Notes: generated by a model not told the origin, from the letters alone. A stretch of DNA of 17,933 nucleotides from JBBKWQ01 sp037969115 (GCA_037969115.1 JBBKWQ010000030.1:1-17933), one strand, 5' to 3'. Shown: positions 6,368 through 14,489, counted from the stretch's first letter. A program made the numbers and translations.

Positions 6368-7701
6368 GTCACACATCACAAAATGGACAGCAGCTGCGCT
6401 CGGCCGCCACGATGGCCACGAGCAAGATGACCACGAGGTTGAATGACGTGACCCCCGAGACCCCCCCGGCGAATCGCCCCTTCCTCAGCCCACGCACGGC
6501 AATCGTCGCGGCCGCAGCCGCAGCACTCGGGCTCGGTTCGTGCGCCACCGACGCGCCACAAGACACGTGGAAGCCCGCCGGCGAGAACGCCCAGATGATC
6601 CACGATCTCCAGTGGCCGGTGTTCCTCGCTGCGGGTGTCGTCGGCGTGATCGTGTTCGGCGTCATCGCCGTCGCAATCGTCAAGTTCCGCGACCGTGGTC
6701 AGCCGATGCCCGAACAGGCACACGGCAAGGCGTGGCTCGAGTATTCGGCCATCGCATTGTCGGCCACCATCCTCATCGTGATCGCCGTCCCGACCGTTGC
6801 CACGGTCATGGCGCTGAACAAATCGAGCGACACCGAGTGCGTCATCAACGTCACGGGTCAGCAGTGGTGGTGGGAGTACGACTACCCGACCGCCGAAGAT
6901 GGTTCCGTGTGCGGATTCATGCCGTCGAGCGGCCCGACCGATCAGGTCATCGTCACGAGCGGTCAGCTCGTGATGCCCACCGATTCGAAGGTGCTGGTTC
7001 GCGGCACGAGTCGCGACGTCATCCACAGCTACTGGATCCCGAAGCTGAACGGCAAGCGAGACATGGTTCCTGGCCGCACGCACCTGCTACGGCTCGAAGC
7101 CGACCAGCCCGGAATTTACGCCGGGCAGTGCACCGAGTTCTGCGGTCTGTCGCACGCGAACATGCGTATGGAGGCCGTGGCGCTCTCACCCGCCGATTTC
7201 CAGTCGTGGCTCGACAATCAACTCGAGCCGTACCAGTCGCCGGACGAGGGAACGCTGGCCGCCACCGGCGAACAGACCTTCATCACGCAGTGCTCGCGAT
7301 GTCACCAGGTCGACGGACTCACCGACGCCGACGGTGTTCCCATCGTGTCGCGACCCGAACAGTTCGTGTGGAGCGGTGCTGCGCCGAACCTCACCAACCT
7401 GATGACCCGCAACACCTTCGCCGGCGCGAGTTTCGATCTGCTCGACGAGGAGCAGCGTGATGTCGTATGGAATGCGCCGCCCGACCAGTTCGGGCCGCTC
7501 TACCTCGAAGGAGTCGCTGCCGACGACCTGAACGCGATCCAGCTTCGTGAGTGGTTGCGCAACGCACCGGCCATGAAGCCGATGTACACCGACCCGACGG
7601 AGTTGGAGTCCACCGACGGCAAGACTCGTGGCATGCCCGACCTCGGACTGTCAGAGAACCAGATCGACGAACTCGTCGCATATCTGATCGAGCGGAAGTG
7701 A
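6364..7701 (+). CDS. ctaC: Cytochrome c oxidase subunit II with fused cytochrome c domain (caa3 type)
   Basis: Subunit II takes electrons into the oxidase through the CuA centre. Numbering from GTG 6364 (445 residues), a lipoprotein-type signal ends at LGLGSC (Cys60). Two transmembrane helices lie at about 84-107 and 124-150. The aromatic electron-entry segment is GQQWWWEYDYP (165-175). The CuA ligands are complete: His221, Cys256, Glu258, Cys260, His264 and Met267. A C-terminal cytochrome c domain carries CSRCH (310-314) and a likely axial Met424 in GMPDLGLS, which defines the caa3 type. The start is uncertain. GTG 6364 overlaps the previous stop and has GAGG ten bases upstream; GTG 6448 has GAGG nine bases upstream and gives a more normal signal peptide; ATG 6412 and 6427 are weaker. 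Confidence 0.95.
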   Translation: MSHTSQNGQQLRSAATMATSKMTTRLNDVTPETPPANRPFLSPRTAIVAAAAAALGLGSCATDAPQDTWKPAGENAQMIHDLQWPVFLAAGVVGVIVFGVIAVAIVKFRDRGQPMPEQAHGKAWLEYSAIALSATILIVIAVPTVATVMALNKSSDTECVINVTGQQWWWEYDYPTAEDGSVCGFMPSSGPTDQVIVTSGQLVMPTDSKVLVRGTSRDVIHSYWIPKLNGKRDMVPGRTHLLRLEADQPGIYAGQCTEFCGLSHANMRMEAVALSPADFQSWLDNQLEPYQSPDEGTLAATGEQTFITQCSRCHQVDGLTDADGVPIVSRPEQFVWSGAAPNLTNLMTRNTFAGASFDLLDEEQRDVVWNAPPDQFGPLYLEGVAADDLNAIQLREWLRNAPAMKPMYTDPTELESTDGKTRGMPDLGLSENQIDELVAYLIERK

Positions 7702-7708
7702 ACGACTG

Positions 7709-9709
7709 ATGGCAATTGTCGAACGACCAACACCCGCCCTGGCCGGAGCCGAATACGTCACGCCCGACGAGTCGTTCGGCGTGTTCCGGCGCCCAGTCGA
7801 GAGCACCGGATGGAAGTCGTGGTTCTTCACGATCGACCACAAGAAGCTCGGCATCATGTATGCCGCCGCCGCCCTCTTCTTCTTCGTGCTCGGCGGTATC
7901 GAAGCACTGTTGATCCGGCTCCAGTTGGCAGGTAACAACGGCACGATCCTGTCGGCCGAGCGCTACAACCAGATGTTCACGATGCACGCCACCACGATGA
8001 TCTTCCTGTTCGTGATGCCGATGGCTGCCGGGCTCGCCAACTACTTCGTGCCGCTCCAGGTCGGCGCCCGCGACGTCGCGTTCCCGCGAATCAACGCATT
8101 CGGTTTCTGGAGTTTCCTGTTCGGTGGCATCTTCCTCAACACGTCGTGGTTCCTCGGCGGCGGTGCCGATGGCGGATGGTTCATGTACGCCCCGAACTCG
8201 TCCGTGCCGTTTTCGCCCACCAAGGGCATCGATTTCTGGGTGCTCGGCCTCTTGATCACCGGCGTCGCGTCGCTGAGTGGTTCCATCAACCTGATCGTCA
8301 CCATCATCAACATGCGAGCCCCTGGCATGTCGCTCATGAAGATGCCCATCTTCACCTGGATGATCATGGTCACCCAGTTCTTGCTGCTGTTCGCGGTTCC
8401 GGTGATCACCGTGGCGCTGTTCCTGCTGATGTTCCAGCGAAGTTACGACGCCACCTTCTTCACTGTCGAGGCCGGCGCCGACCCGCTGCTCTGGCAGCAC
8501 CTGTTCTGGATCTTCGGTCATCCCGAGGTGTACATCCTGGTCCTGCCCAGCTTCGGCATCGTGTCCGAGGTTCTGCCGGTGTTCTCGCGCAAGCCGCTGT
8601 TCGGCTACCCGCTCGTGGCGTTCTCAGGCGCTGCGATCGGCTTCGTCGGCTTCGGAGTGTGGGCTCACCACATGTTCGCCTCCGGTCTGGGTCCGATCTC
8701 GGTCGCCGTGTTCTCCGTGGCCACCATGGCCATCGCCATTCCCACTGGCGTGAAAATCGTCAACTGGACCCTCACCATGTGGGGCGGCAAGCTTCACTTC
8801 ACCACGGCGATGCTGTTCTGCATCGGACTGATCGTCGAGTTCACCATCGGCGGGCTCTCAGGGGTCACCCACGCGGTCTCACCGTCCGACACGCAGCAAA
8901 CGGACACCTACTACATCGTCGCCCACTTCCACTACGTGCTCTTCGGAGGCGCGATCCTGGGCATCTTCGCCGGCATGTACTACTGGTGGCCGAAGGTGTT
9001 CGGAAAGCTTCTCAACGAGACGTGGGGCAAGTGGAACTTCTGGCTCATGATCATCGGGATGAACCTCACGTTCGGTCCGATGCACGTGCTCGGTCTGCAG
9101 GGTCAGCCGCGTCGCATGTACACGACCACTGCCGAACGTGCGGGCGAGGGTTTCTTCAACCTCAACTTCTGGAATCTCGTCGCCACGATCGGTTCGTTCA
9201 TTCTGGCTGTTGGCGTGCTCCTGTTCTTCATCAACATCTACGTGTCGCATCGCAAGGGCACCGAGCCGGCGCCGCTCGACCCGTGGGACGCCCGCTCGCT
9301 CGAGTGGATGACCACGAATCCGCCCAAGGAGCACAACTTCGACCAGATCCCGAAGGTGCGCCACCTCGACGAGTTCTTCCACCGCAAGTACGTCGACGTC
9401 GGCGAGGGCGACGAGCATCACTTCAAACGTGTTGCAACGGCCGAAGAGATCATGGCCGATCAGGAAGCGCACGCCGACGAGCACATCCACCTTCCCTCCC
9501 CGTCGTATTGGCCGATCGTGCTCGCCTTCGCGTTGCCGGTGATGGCCTACGGAGTCATCTTCAACACGCTCCTCATCGTCGCCGGTGCAGCGATCGTGGT
9601 GCTCGGTCTGTTCGGGTGGGGCATGGAACCCCACACCGCGCCCGAGTCCGATTTCGACCCCCCCGCCCCTGATGGTGGCGCCGAGCTGGAGGTGGCCAAC
9701 AGTGGCTGA
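7709..9709 (+). CDS. ctaD: Cytochrome c oxidase subunit I, with C-terminal membrane hairpin extension
   Basis: This 666-residue catalytic subunit holds heme a and the heme a3/CuB oxygen-reducing centre and pumps protons. All ligands are present: His93 (MFTMHATTM), His271 and the cross-linked Tyr275 in GHPEVY, His320-His321 in WAHHMF, and His406 and His408 in VAHFHYV. Glu273 in HPEVY and the D-channel Asp122 and Asn129 indicate an A1-type enzyme. The core ends near residue 515 and is followed by DPWDARSLEW. A polar, His/Glu-rich stretch and two further helices (about 600-637, starting SYWPIVLAFALP) form a C-terminal extension resembling the hairpin of CtaF-type subunit IV, probably a fusion. 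The gene starts 7 bases after ctaC and its end overlaps ctaE by 8 bases. Confidence 0.97.
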   Translation: MAIVERPTPALAGAEYVTPDESFGVFRRPVESTGWKSWFFTIDHKKLGIMYAAAALFFFVLGGIEALLIRLQLAGNNGTILSAERYNQMFTMHATTMIFLFVMPMAAGLANYFVPLQVGARDVAFPRINAFGFWSFLFGGIFLNTSWFLGGGADGGWFMYAPNSSVPFSPTKGIDFWVLGLLITGVASLSGSINLIVTIINMRAPGMSLMKMPIFTWMIMVTQFLLLFAVPVITVALFLLMFQRSYDATFFTVEAGADPLLWQHLFWIFGHPEVYILVLPSFGIVSEVLPVFSRKPLFGYPLVAFSGAAIGFVGFGVWAHHMFASGLGPISVAVFSVATMAIAIPTGVKIVNWTLTMWGGKLHFTTAMLFCIGLIVEFTIGGLSGVTHAVSPSDTQQTDTYYIVAHFHYVLFGGAILGIFAGMYYWWPKVFGKLLNETWGKWNFWLMIIGMNLTFGPMHVLGLQGQPRRMYTTTAERAGEGFFNLNFWNLVATIGSFILAVGVLLFFINIYVSHRKGTEPAPLDPWDARSLEWMTTNPPKEHNFDQIPKVRHLDEFFHRKYVDVGEGDEHHFKRVATAEEIMADQEAHADEHIHLPSPSYWPIVLAFALPVMAYGVIFNTLLIVAGAAIVVLGLFGWGMEPHTAPESDFDPPAPDGGAELEVANSG

Positions 9710-10346
9710 CACAGCGGTTTCAGACGACGTCGCACGCGACGATCACGGCCATGACGCAGGGCACGACGATCACGGTGGCCACGCCACCACGACCGGGCTC
9801 TCGAACAACAAGCTCGGAATGTGGATGTTCCTCGGTTCCGAGTGTCTGCTCTTCGGAGGCCTCATCAGCACCTACATGCTGTATCGCGGCCGTCACTCGG
9901 AGAACCTCGGTCCCGATCAGTTGTGGGACATCCCGTTCACGTCGGCATCGAGTTTCGTGCTGCTCATGTCGTCCCTGACGATGGTGCTCGCCGTGTCGGC
10001 GGTGAATCGCAAGGACGATCGCAACACGATCGTGTGGCTCAGCGTCACGGCGATGCTTGGGTCACTCTTCGTCGCCGGCCAGGTGTACGAGTTCACCACC
10101 TTCTACAACGAAGGTCTCGGATTCACGACGAGTCTCTTCTCGTCGAGCTTCTTCACCCTGACCGGTTTCCACGGTGTGCACGTGAGCGTCGGCATCGTGA
10201 TGCTCCTCAGCCTGGTGGGCATGGTGAGCCGCAACAAGATTCCCGGCGACAAGGCGGAGACGGTCGAGATCATCGGCTTGTATTGGCACTTCGTCGACAT
10301 CGTGTGGATCCTGATCTTCACTCTCGTCTACCTGATCCCGGCCTGA
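9702..10346 (+). CDS. ctaE: Cytochrome c oxidase subunit III
   Basis: This 214-residue subunit III stabilises subunit I and supports proton uptake. The helices carry the usual signatures: MWMFLGSECLLFGGL (Glu47), GQVYEF (Glu130), TGFHGVHV (His157 and His160) and LYWHFVDIVWI (His196, Asp199). Five helices are evident, as in five-helix bacterial forms lacking the first two mitochondrial helices. The GTG at 9702 is preceded by GGAGG at 9688-9692 (spacing 9), which decides the start and makes an 8-base overlap with ctaD. The soluble N-terminus has five histidines among aspartates (His15, 17, 21, 24, 27), a possible copper-binding tail. It is the functional counterpart of the degenerate paralogue at 4660-5238. 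Confidence 0.96.
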   Translation: MADTAVSDDVARDDHGHDAGHDDHGGHATTTGLSNNKLGMWMFLGSECLLFGGLISTYMLYRGRHSENLGPDQLWDIPFTSASSFVLLMSSLTMVLAVSAVNRKDDRNTIVWLSVTAMLGSLFVAGQVYEFTTFYNEGLGFTTSLFSSSFFTLTGFHGVHVSVGIVMLLSLVGMVSRNKIPGDKAETVEIIGLYWHFVDIVWILIFTLVYLIPA

Positions 10347-10356
10347 GGTATCCGTC

Positions 10357-10704
10357 ATGAGCACCACCGCAACCGAATCCAGCATCCAGTCCGACGGGGC
10401 CCTCGACGACCACGACGGGCACCAGCACGGTCTCACCGATTTCGGCTACGTCAAGGTGTTCGCAGTGCTCGTCGTGATCACCGCCATCGAGGTGGCGCTG
10501 AGCTATTCGGTCGACAACCTCGGCGTCTTCTTCCTGCCCTTATTGCTGATCCTGATGGCGATCAAGTTCGTCACGGTCGTGTCGTACTTCATGCACCTGA
10601 AGTTCGACAGCAAGCTCTTCAGCGCGATGTTCTACACCGGACTCGGTCTCGCCCTCATGGTGTTCCTCATCACGATGTTGACGTTCCACTTCTTCTCGTC
10701 CTGA
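10357..10704 (+). CDS. Cytochrome c oxidase subunit IV family protein (small bacterial type)
   Basis: This 115-residue membrane protein has a soluble N-terminal tail, three hydrophobic helices (about 32-48, 54-74 and 86-112) and the family signature KFVTVVSYFMHLKFD between helices 2 and 3. It matches the prokaryotic cytochrome c oxidase subunit IV family found between subunit III and CtaG in caa3 operons. Such subunits stabilise the oxidase and have no cofactor. The N-terminus contains an acidic His cluster (DDHDGHQHG, His19, 22 and 24) echoing that of ctaE. The ribosome site GAGG is formed by the stop codon of ctaE plus the next two bases, eight bases before the ATG, which points to coupled translation. 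Confidence 0.88.
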   Translation: MSTTATESSIQSDGALDDHDGHQHGLTDFGYVKVFAVLVVITAIEVALSYSVDNLGVFFLPLLLILMAIKFVTVVSYFMHLKFDSKLFSAMFYTGLGLALMVFLITMLTFHFFSS

Positions 10705-10712
10705 GGTCCCCC

Positions 10713-11654
10713 ATGCCCGCTCTCATGAGCACCCCCGACGTCTCCACGGCGAGTGGCTCTGCCGACCCGTGGGCGTTCCAGTTCCATCCCGAGGTCTGGT
10801 TGCTCGTCGGCTTCGTCACCGTCGCGTACATCTACATGGTGCGCGTCATCGGACCCAAGGCGGTTCGTGCCGGGCAGCCGGTCCTGACCCGCACGAACAA
10901 ATGGGCATTCGTCGGTGCCGTGGCGATGTTGTGGATCGCGAGCGACTGGCCACTGCACGACATCAGCGAGGACTACCTCTACTCGGCCCACATGGTGCAG
11001 CACATGGCGCTGAGCTTCTTCCTGCCGCCACTCGCTCTGCTCGCCACACCCACCTGGCTGGCCCGGGTGCTGCTCGGAAACGGCCGGCTCTACAAGGTCG
11101 TGAAGTGGTTCACGTTCCCCGTGACCGCTGCGGTGATCTTCAACCTCGTCGTGATGGTCACCCACGTGCCGCTGGTGGTCAACGAATCGGTCGCCAGCGG
11201 CCCGGTGCACTATCTGTTGCACCTGCTGATGGTGACCGCGTCGTTCCTGATGTGGATGCCGGTGTGCGGCCCGATCCCGGAGTTCCAGCTCAAGACGCCC
11301 GGCAAGATGATCTACCTGTTCCTCCAGTCGATCGTGCCCACGGTGCCTGCTGCGTGGCTCACCTTCGCCGAGGGCATCGTCTACCAGAAGTACGACATCA
11401 GCTACCGGTTGTGGGGTGTGTCGGCGGTCGACGACCAGCAGCTGGCCGGAGCGATCATGAAGGTCTTCGGCGGCATGTTCCTGTGGGTCATCATCATCTA
11501 CCTGTTCTTCACCCGCTTTGCGAAGTCGTACAAGACCGAGCACAACTACAAGCGCACGGCCGAGGAGAAGGCCGAGTACGCGGTGGGCAGCGCACTCACC
11601 ACCGAAGATGTCGAGCGTGAGTTCGCCAGAACGGTGCCACCGCACGTCGACTGA
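10713..11654 (+). CDS. ctaG: Cytochrome c oxidase assembly factor CtaG (caa3 type)
   Basis: This 313-residue polytopic membrane protein is of the caa3_CtaG family, proposed to help form the CuB centre of subunit I. The helical core carries the family's conserved histidines and acids: SDWPLHDISEDYLYSAHMVQHM (His82, His93, His97), MVTHVP (His151), HYLLHLLM (His166 and His170) and the DDQQLAG loop (240-246) before the last helix. The C-terminal 45 residues are charged and cytosolic. The ATG at 10713 has GAGG, again made from the preceding stop codon plus GG, about six bases upstream; a second ATG lies at 10725. It closes the oxidase gene run, with serS 48 bases further on. Confidence 0.93.
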   Translation: MPALMSTPDVSTASGSADPWAFQFHPEVWLLVGFVTVAYIYMVRVIGPKAVRAGQPVLTRTNKWAFVGAVAMLWIASDWPLHDISEDYLYSAHMVQHMALSFFLPPLALLATPTWLARVLLGNGRLYKVVKWFTFPVTAAVIFNLVVMVTHVPLVVNESVASGPVHYLLHLLMVTASFLMWMPVCGPIPEFQLKTPGKMIYLFLQSIVPTVPAAWLTFAEGIVYQKYDISYRLWGVSAVDDQQLAGAIMKVFGGMFLWVIIIYLFFTRFAKSYKTEHNYKRTAEEKAEYAVGSALTTEDVEREFARTVPPHVD

Positions 11655-11675
11655 CGCGATTTCTGCGACAGTCCA

Positions 11676-11700
11676 GCCGAGCGTGACCGGTAACCTCGGC
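11676..11700. repeat. Inverted repeat immediately upstream of serS
   Basis: GCCGAG (11676-11681) pairs with CTCGGC (11695-11700), and the 13 bases between contain the near-palindrome GTGACCGGTAAC. It ends two bases before the serS GTG. There is no run of T, so a simple intrinsic terminator is unlikely. It could be an operator, a weak attenuator for the ctaG-serS junction, or chance in GC-rich DNA. The sequence TAACCT (11691-11696) inside it sits six bases before the GTG, the spacing expected of a -10 box for a leaderless serS transcript, but I see no matching -35. Confidence 0.3.
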
Positions 11701-11702
11701 AC

Positions 11703-13013
11703 GTGATCGACGTTCGACTCATCCGCACCGATCTCGATGCCGTCCGCGCAGCGCTCGGCCGTCGTCACGACACGAGTGCACTCGAGGCCGTCGAACGCGC
11801 TGCATCGCTCGACAGCCGGCTCCGCGACATCGCCGGTCAGCGTGATGGCCTTCGAGCCCGGGTGAACGAGATCTCCAAGCAGGTGGGCCAGCTCCGTCGC
11901 AACGGCCAGGTCGATGCAGCCGAGACGTTGCAGGCCGAGAGTCGTGAGTTGGGTGCTGACGAGAAGCAGCTGGCCGACGATCACGACGACGTGAGCGAGC
12001 GACTGCGAGCCGAGCTCCTGGTCATCCCCAACCTGCCGCACGCCGACTCACCCGACGGCCATACCGACGCCGACAACCCCATCGTCCGCGGCCCCATCGC
12101 TCCGGCCACGTTCGCCGACCACCAACGCGTGCCCCACTGGGAGACCGGACCGGCGTTGGGAATTCTCGACAACGACCGCGCCACCAAGATCGCTGCTTCG
12201 ATGTTCACGATGCAGCGGGGTGCGGGCGCAACCCTTGCGCGCGCGCTGTGCCAGCTCGCGCTCGACCGCAACGCAGACGTGCACGAAGAGATCCGCGCCC
12301 CATCGCTGGTGTCGACCGCGACGCTCACCGCCACGGGCCAGCTTCCGAAGTTCGCCGACGATGCGTTCGCCATCGAACGCGACGACCTCTGGTGTATTCC
12401 GACTGCCGAAGTGCCCCTCACGTCGATCTACGCCGGTGAGATCCTCGACGCGACCGATCTGCCGAAACGTTTCATGGCATACAGCCCGTCGTACCGGCGA
12501 GAGGCCGGCTCGGCCGGCCGTGATACCCGTGGCATGCTGCGCGCTCACGAATTCGACAAGGTCGAAATACTGGCACTCGCCACACCCGAGGACTCGCCAG
12601 CGCTCCTCGACGACATGGTCGCCCGCGCCGAAGGCGTGATCGTCGAGCTCGAACTGCCGTATCGCATCATCGAGATCTGCACGGGCGACATGGGGCAGAG
12701 CCACCATCGCAGCTTCGACATCGAGGTCTACGCGCCGGGCGCCGATGCCTGGCTCGAAGTGTCCTCGATCAGCTGGTTCAGCGACTATCAGGCGCGTCGT
12801 GCCAACATCCGGTATCGCCCGCTCGACGACGACGGCAAGGTGCAGAAGGGCACACAGTTCGTTCACACGCTCAACGGGTCGGCGCTTGCCGTCCCCCGTG
12901 TCTGGGCAGCGATCGTGGAGAACTACCGCAACGACGACGGTTCGGTCACCGTGCCGATGGCGCTGAGGCCGTACATGCGTGGCATCGAGCGCATCGAAGC
13001 GGTCGCACACTGA
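11703..13013 (+). CDS. serS: Serine--tRNA ligase
   Basis: This 436-residue cytosolic class II aminoacyl-tRNA synthetase charges tRNA-Ser (and tRNA-Sec where present). The N-terminal coiled-coil arm that grips the tRNA spans about residues 25-105, with the heptad-like RDIAGQRDGLRARVNEI. The catalytic core has TAEVPLT (234-240), motif 2 in FMAYSPSYRREAGSAGRDTRG (about 257-277) with ATP-binding arginines, and motif 3 in the final section, ALAVPRVWAAIVENY followed by VPMALRPYM. Length is normal. The start is GTG 11703, which gives the family's MIDVRLIR beginning; no Shine-Dalgarno is present, consistent with a leaderless or coupled start. The stop overlaps the pdxH start by one base (TGATG). Confidence 0.97.
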   Translation: MIDVRLIRTDLDAVRAALGRRHDTSALEAVERAASLDSRLRDIAGQRDGLRARVNEISKQVGQLRRNGQVDAAETLQAESRELGADEKQLADDHDDVSERLRAELLVIPNLPHADSPDGHTDADNPIVRGPIAPATFADHQRVPHWETGPALGILDNDRATKIAASMFTMQRGAGATLARALCQLALDRNADVHEEIRAPSLVSTATLTATGQLPKFADDAFAIERDDLWCIPTAEVPLTSIYAGEILDATDLPKRFMAYSPSYRREAGSAGRDTRGMLRAHEFDKVEILALATPEDSPALLDDMVARAEGVIVELELPYRIIEICTGDMGQSHHRSFDIEVYAPGADAWLEVSSISWFSDYQARRANIRYRPLDDDGKVQKGTQFVHTLNGSALAVPRVWAAIVENYRNDDGSVTVPMALRPYMRGIERIEAVAH

Positions 13014-13669
13014 TGGGCGCCGGCGCCGAGAGTTCGAGCCTCCGAGATCGGCGCGTGCAGTACGAGACGGCGGGCCTCGACGTCGACGATCTCGCGCCCA
13101 CACCGATCGGGCAGTGGCACGTGTGGCACGCCGAGGCGCTCGCCGCCGGCGTCGCCGAACCGAACGCGATGACGTTGTCGAGCGTCGATTCCGACGGATC
13201 ACCCGACGCGCGTATCGTGCTGGTTCGCGGTGCTGACGAGACCGGGTTCACGTTCTTCACGAATCTCGAATCGGCAAAGAGTCGGCAACTTCAGGCCGAT
13301 CCGCGGGCGTCGGCCGTGTTCGGCTGGCTCGATCTGCATCGGCAGGTCCGCGTGCGCGGCACGGTCGAACCAGTGAGCGATCACGACAGCGACGAGTACT
13401 TCGCCGAACGCCCTCGCGGCAGCCAGATCGGGGCGTGGTCATCGCCGCAGTCGGAGGTGATCACCGACCGAGCGATGCTCGAAGCCACCGTCGCCGAGAT
13501 GACGGCGCGTTTCGAGGGCGACGTGGTGCCGCGGCCCCCCCACTGGGGAGGATGGCGGATGCTGCCCTACGAGTTCGAGTTCTGGCAGGGTCGTCCGAGC
13601 AGATTGCACGACCGGTTGCGGTATCAACTCGCCGACGGCGCCTGGACGATCGAACGCCTCGCGCCGTGA
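13013..13669 (+). CDS. pdxH: Pyridoxamine 5'-phosphate oxidase
   Basis: This 218-residue FMN-dependent enzyme oxidises pyridoxamine or pyridoxine 5'-phosphate to pyridoxal 5'-phosphate with O2, in vitamin B6 synthesis and salvage. The sequence follows the PdxH pattern closely: ARIVLVRGADETGFTFFTN (about 66-84), SAKSRQL, the FMN-binding RQVRVRGTVEPVS (110-122), YFAERPRGSQIGAWSSPQS (129-147), RPPHWGGWRMLP (174-185) and the C-terminal EFWQGRPSRLHDRLRY (189-204), which includes the substrate-binding arginine-histidine segment. Length is typical. The ATG overlaps the serS stop, so these two housekeeping genes are translationally coupled despite unrelated roles. Confidence 0.96.
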   Translation: MGAGAESSSLRDRRVQYETAGLDVDDLAPTPIGQWHVWHAEALAAGVAEPNAMTLSSVDSDGSPDARIVLVRGADETGFTFFTNLESAKSRQLQADPRASAVFGWLDLHRQVRVRGTVEPVSDHDSDEYFAERPRGSQIGAWSSPQSEVITDRAMLEATVAEMTARFEGDVVPRPPHWGGWRMLPYEFEFWQGRPSRLHDRLRYQLADGAWTIERLAP

Positions 13670-13743
13670 TCCACGCCCGGGTGCAACGTTCGCGAGTCCC
13701 CGCCTCGACACGTGAACGGACACGAAACGTCCCGACGGCAAGG

Positions 13744-13772
13744 TTGAACCTCGACGTCGATCGGTGCACGCT
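13744..13772 (+). promoter_or_regulatory. Weak candidate promoter for the two-component operon
   Basis: TTGAAC (13744-13749) is followed after 17 bases by CACGCT (13767-13772), six bases before the ATG of the response regulator. The -35 is good but the -10 matches only NANNNT. No ribosome site precedes the ATG, so a leaderless transcript would make sense. The 109-base gap 13670-13778 otherwise shows no gene. This is pattern-based inference. Confidence 0.3.
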
Positions 13773-13778
13773 GTAGCC

Positions 13779-14489
13779 ATGGCAACCGGCAGCAACGCAG
13801 CGACGGGCACCCGGGTGCTCGTCGTCGACGACGAACCGACCGTTCGCGAAGTGGTCGCCGGTTACCTCCGTCGTGACGGTCACGTGGTGAGTGAGGCGGG
13901 CGACGGCCACACGGCGTTGGACTTGTTGGAGTCAGAACCGCCTGACCTGGTCGTGCTCGACATGATGTTGCCTGGGGTGAACGGGCTCGACATCCTGCGC
14001 AAACTCCGTTCGACATCGGACATCCCCGTCATCATGTTGACCGCTCGAACCGAGGAATCGGACCGTGTCGCCGGCCTCGAGCTCGGGGCCGACGACTACG
14101 TCGTCAAGCCCTTCTCGCCCCGCGAGCTCGCCGCGCGCGTGAACGGGGTGCTGCGCCGCGTCGCTCCACGCAGCGCCACGCCGAAGAAAGCGATCGAGTT
14201 CGACGGCCTCACGATCGACGTCGTGGCGCGAGAGGTTCGCAGCCAAGGCGAACTCGTCGAGATGACCCCGAAGGAGTTCGAAGTGCTCGCGTTCCTCGCG
14301 GCGTCGCCCCGCCAGGTCTTCTCACGCGCCGAGCTCCTGAAAGAAGTGTGGCAATCTTCGCCGGATTGGCAGGACCCGGCGACGGTGACCGTGCATGTGC
14401 GCCGCATCCGCAACAAGATCGAGACCGACCCCGAGAACCCGCGCTGGATCACGACGGTGTGGGGGGTCGGCTATCGGTTCGAACCGTGA
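13779..14489 (+). CDS. OmpR/PhoB-family DNA-binding response regulator
   Basis: This 236-residue response regulator has a receiver domain (about 11-125) with the acidic pocket Asp17-Asp18, the phosphoacceptor Asp61 in VLDMMLPG, the switch threonine in MLTAR and Lys110 in VVKPFSPREL. A winged-helix DNA-binding domain (about 140-235) shows EMTPKEFEVLAFLAASPRQVFSRAELL, followed by TVTVHVRRIRNKIE and the closing WGVGYRFEP. On phosphorylation by the partner kinase it should bind direct repeats at its target promoters, which are unknown. The start at ATG 13779 follows the family; a GTG at 13764 would add only five residues. The kinase gene follows 30 bases later. Confidence 0.95.
   Translation: MATGSNAATGTRVLVVDDEPTVREVVAGYLRRDGHVVSEAGDGHTALDLLESEPPDLVVLDMMLPGVNGLDILRKLRSTSDIPVIMLTARTEESDRVAGLELGADDYVVKPFSPRELAARVNGVLRRVAPRSATPKKAIEFDGLTIDVVAREVRSQGELVEMTPKEFEVLAFLAASPRQVFSRAELLKEVWQSSPDWQDPATVTVHVRRIRNKIETDPENPRWITTVWGVGYRFEP

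Noticed and set aside
10632..12041. 469-residue minus-strand open frame across the subunit IV, ctaG and serS genes
   Set aside because: It spans three unrelated plus-strand genes of certain identity and shows no motif; typical antisense shadow in high-GC DNA.
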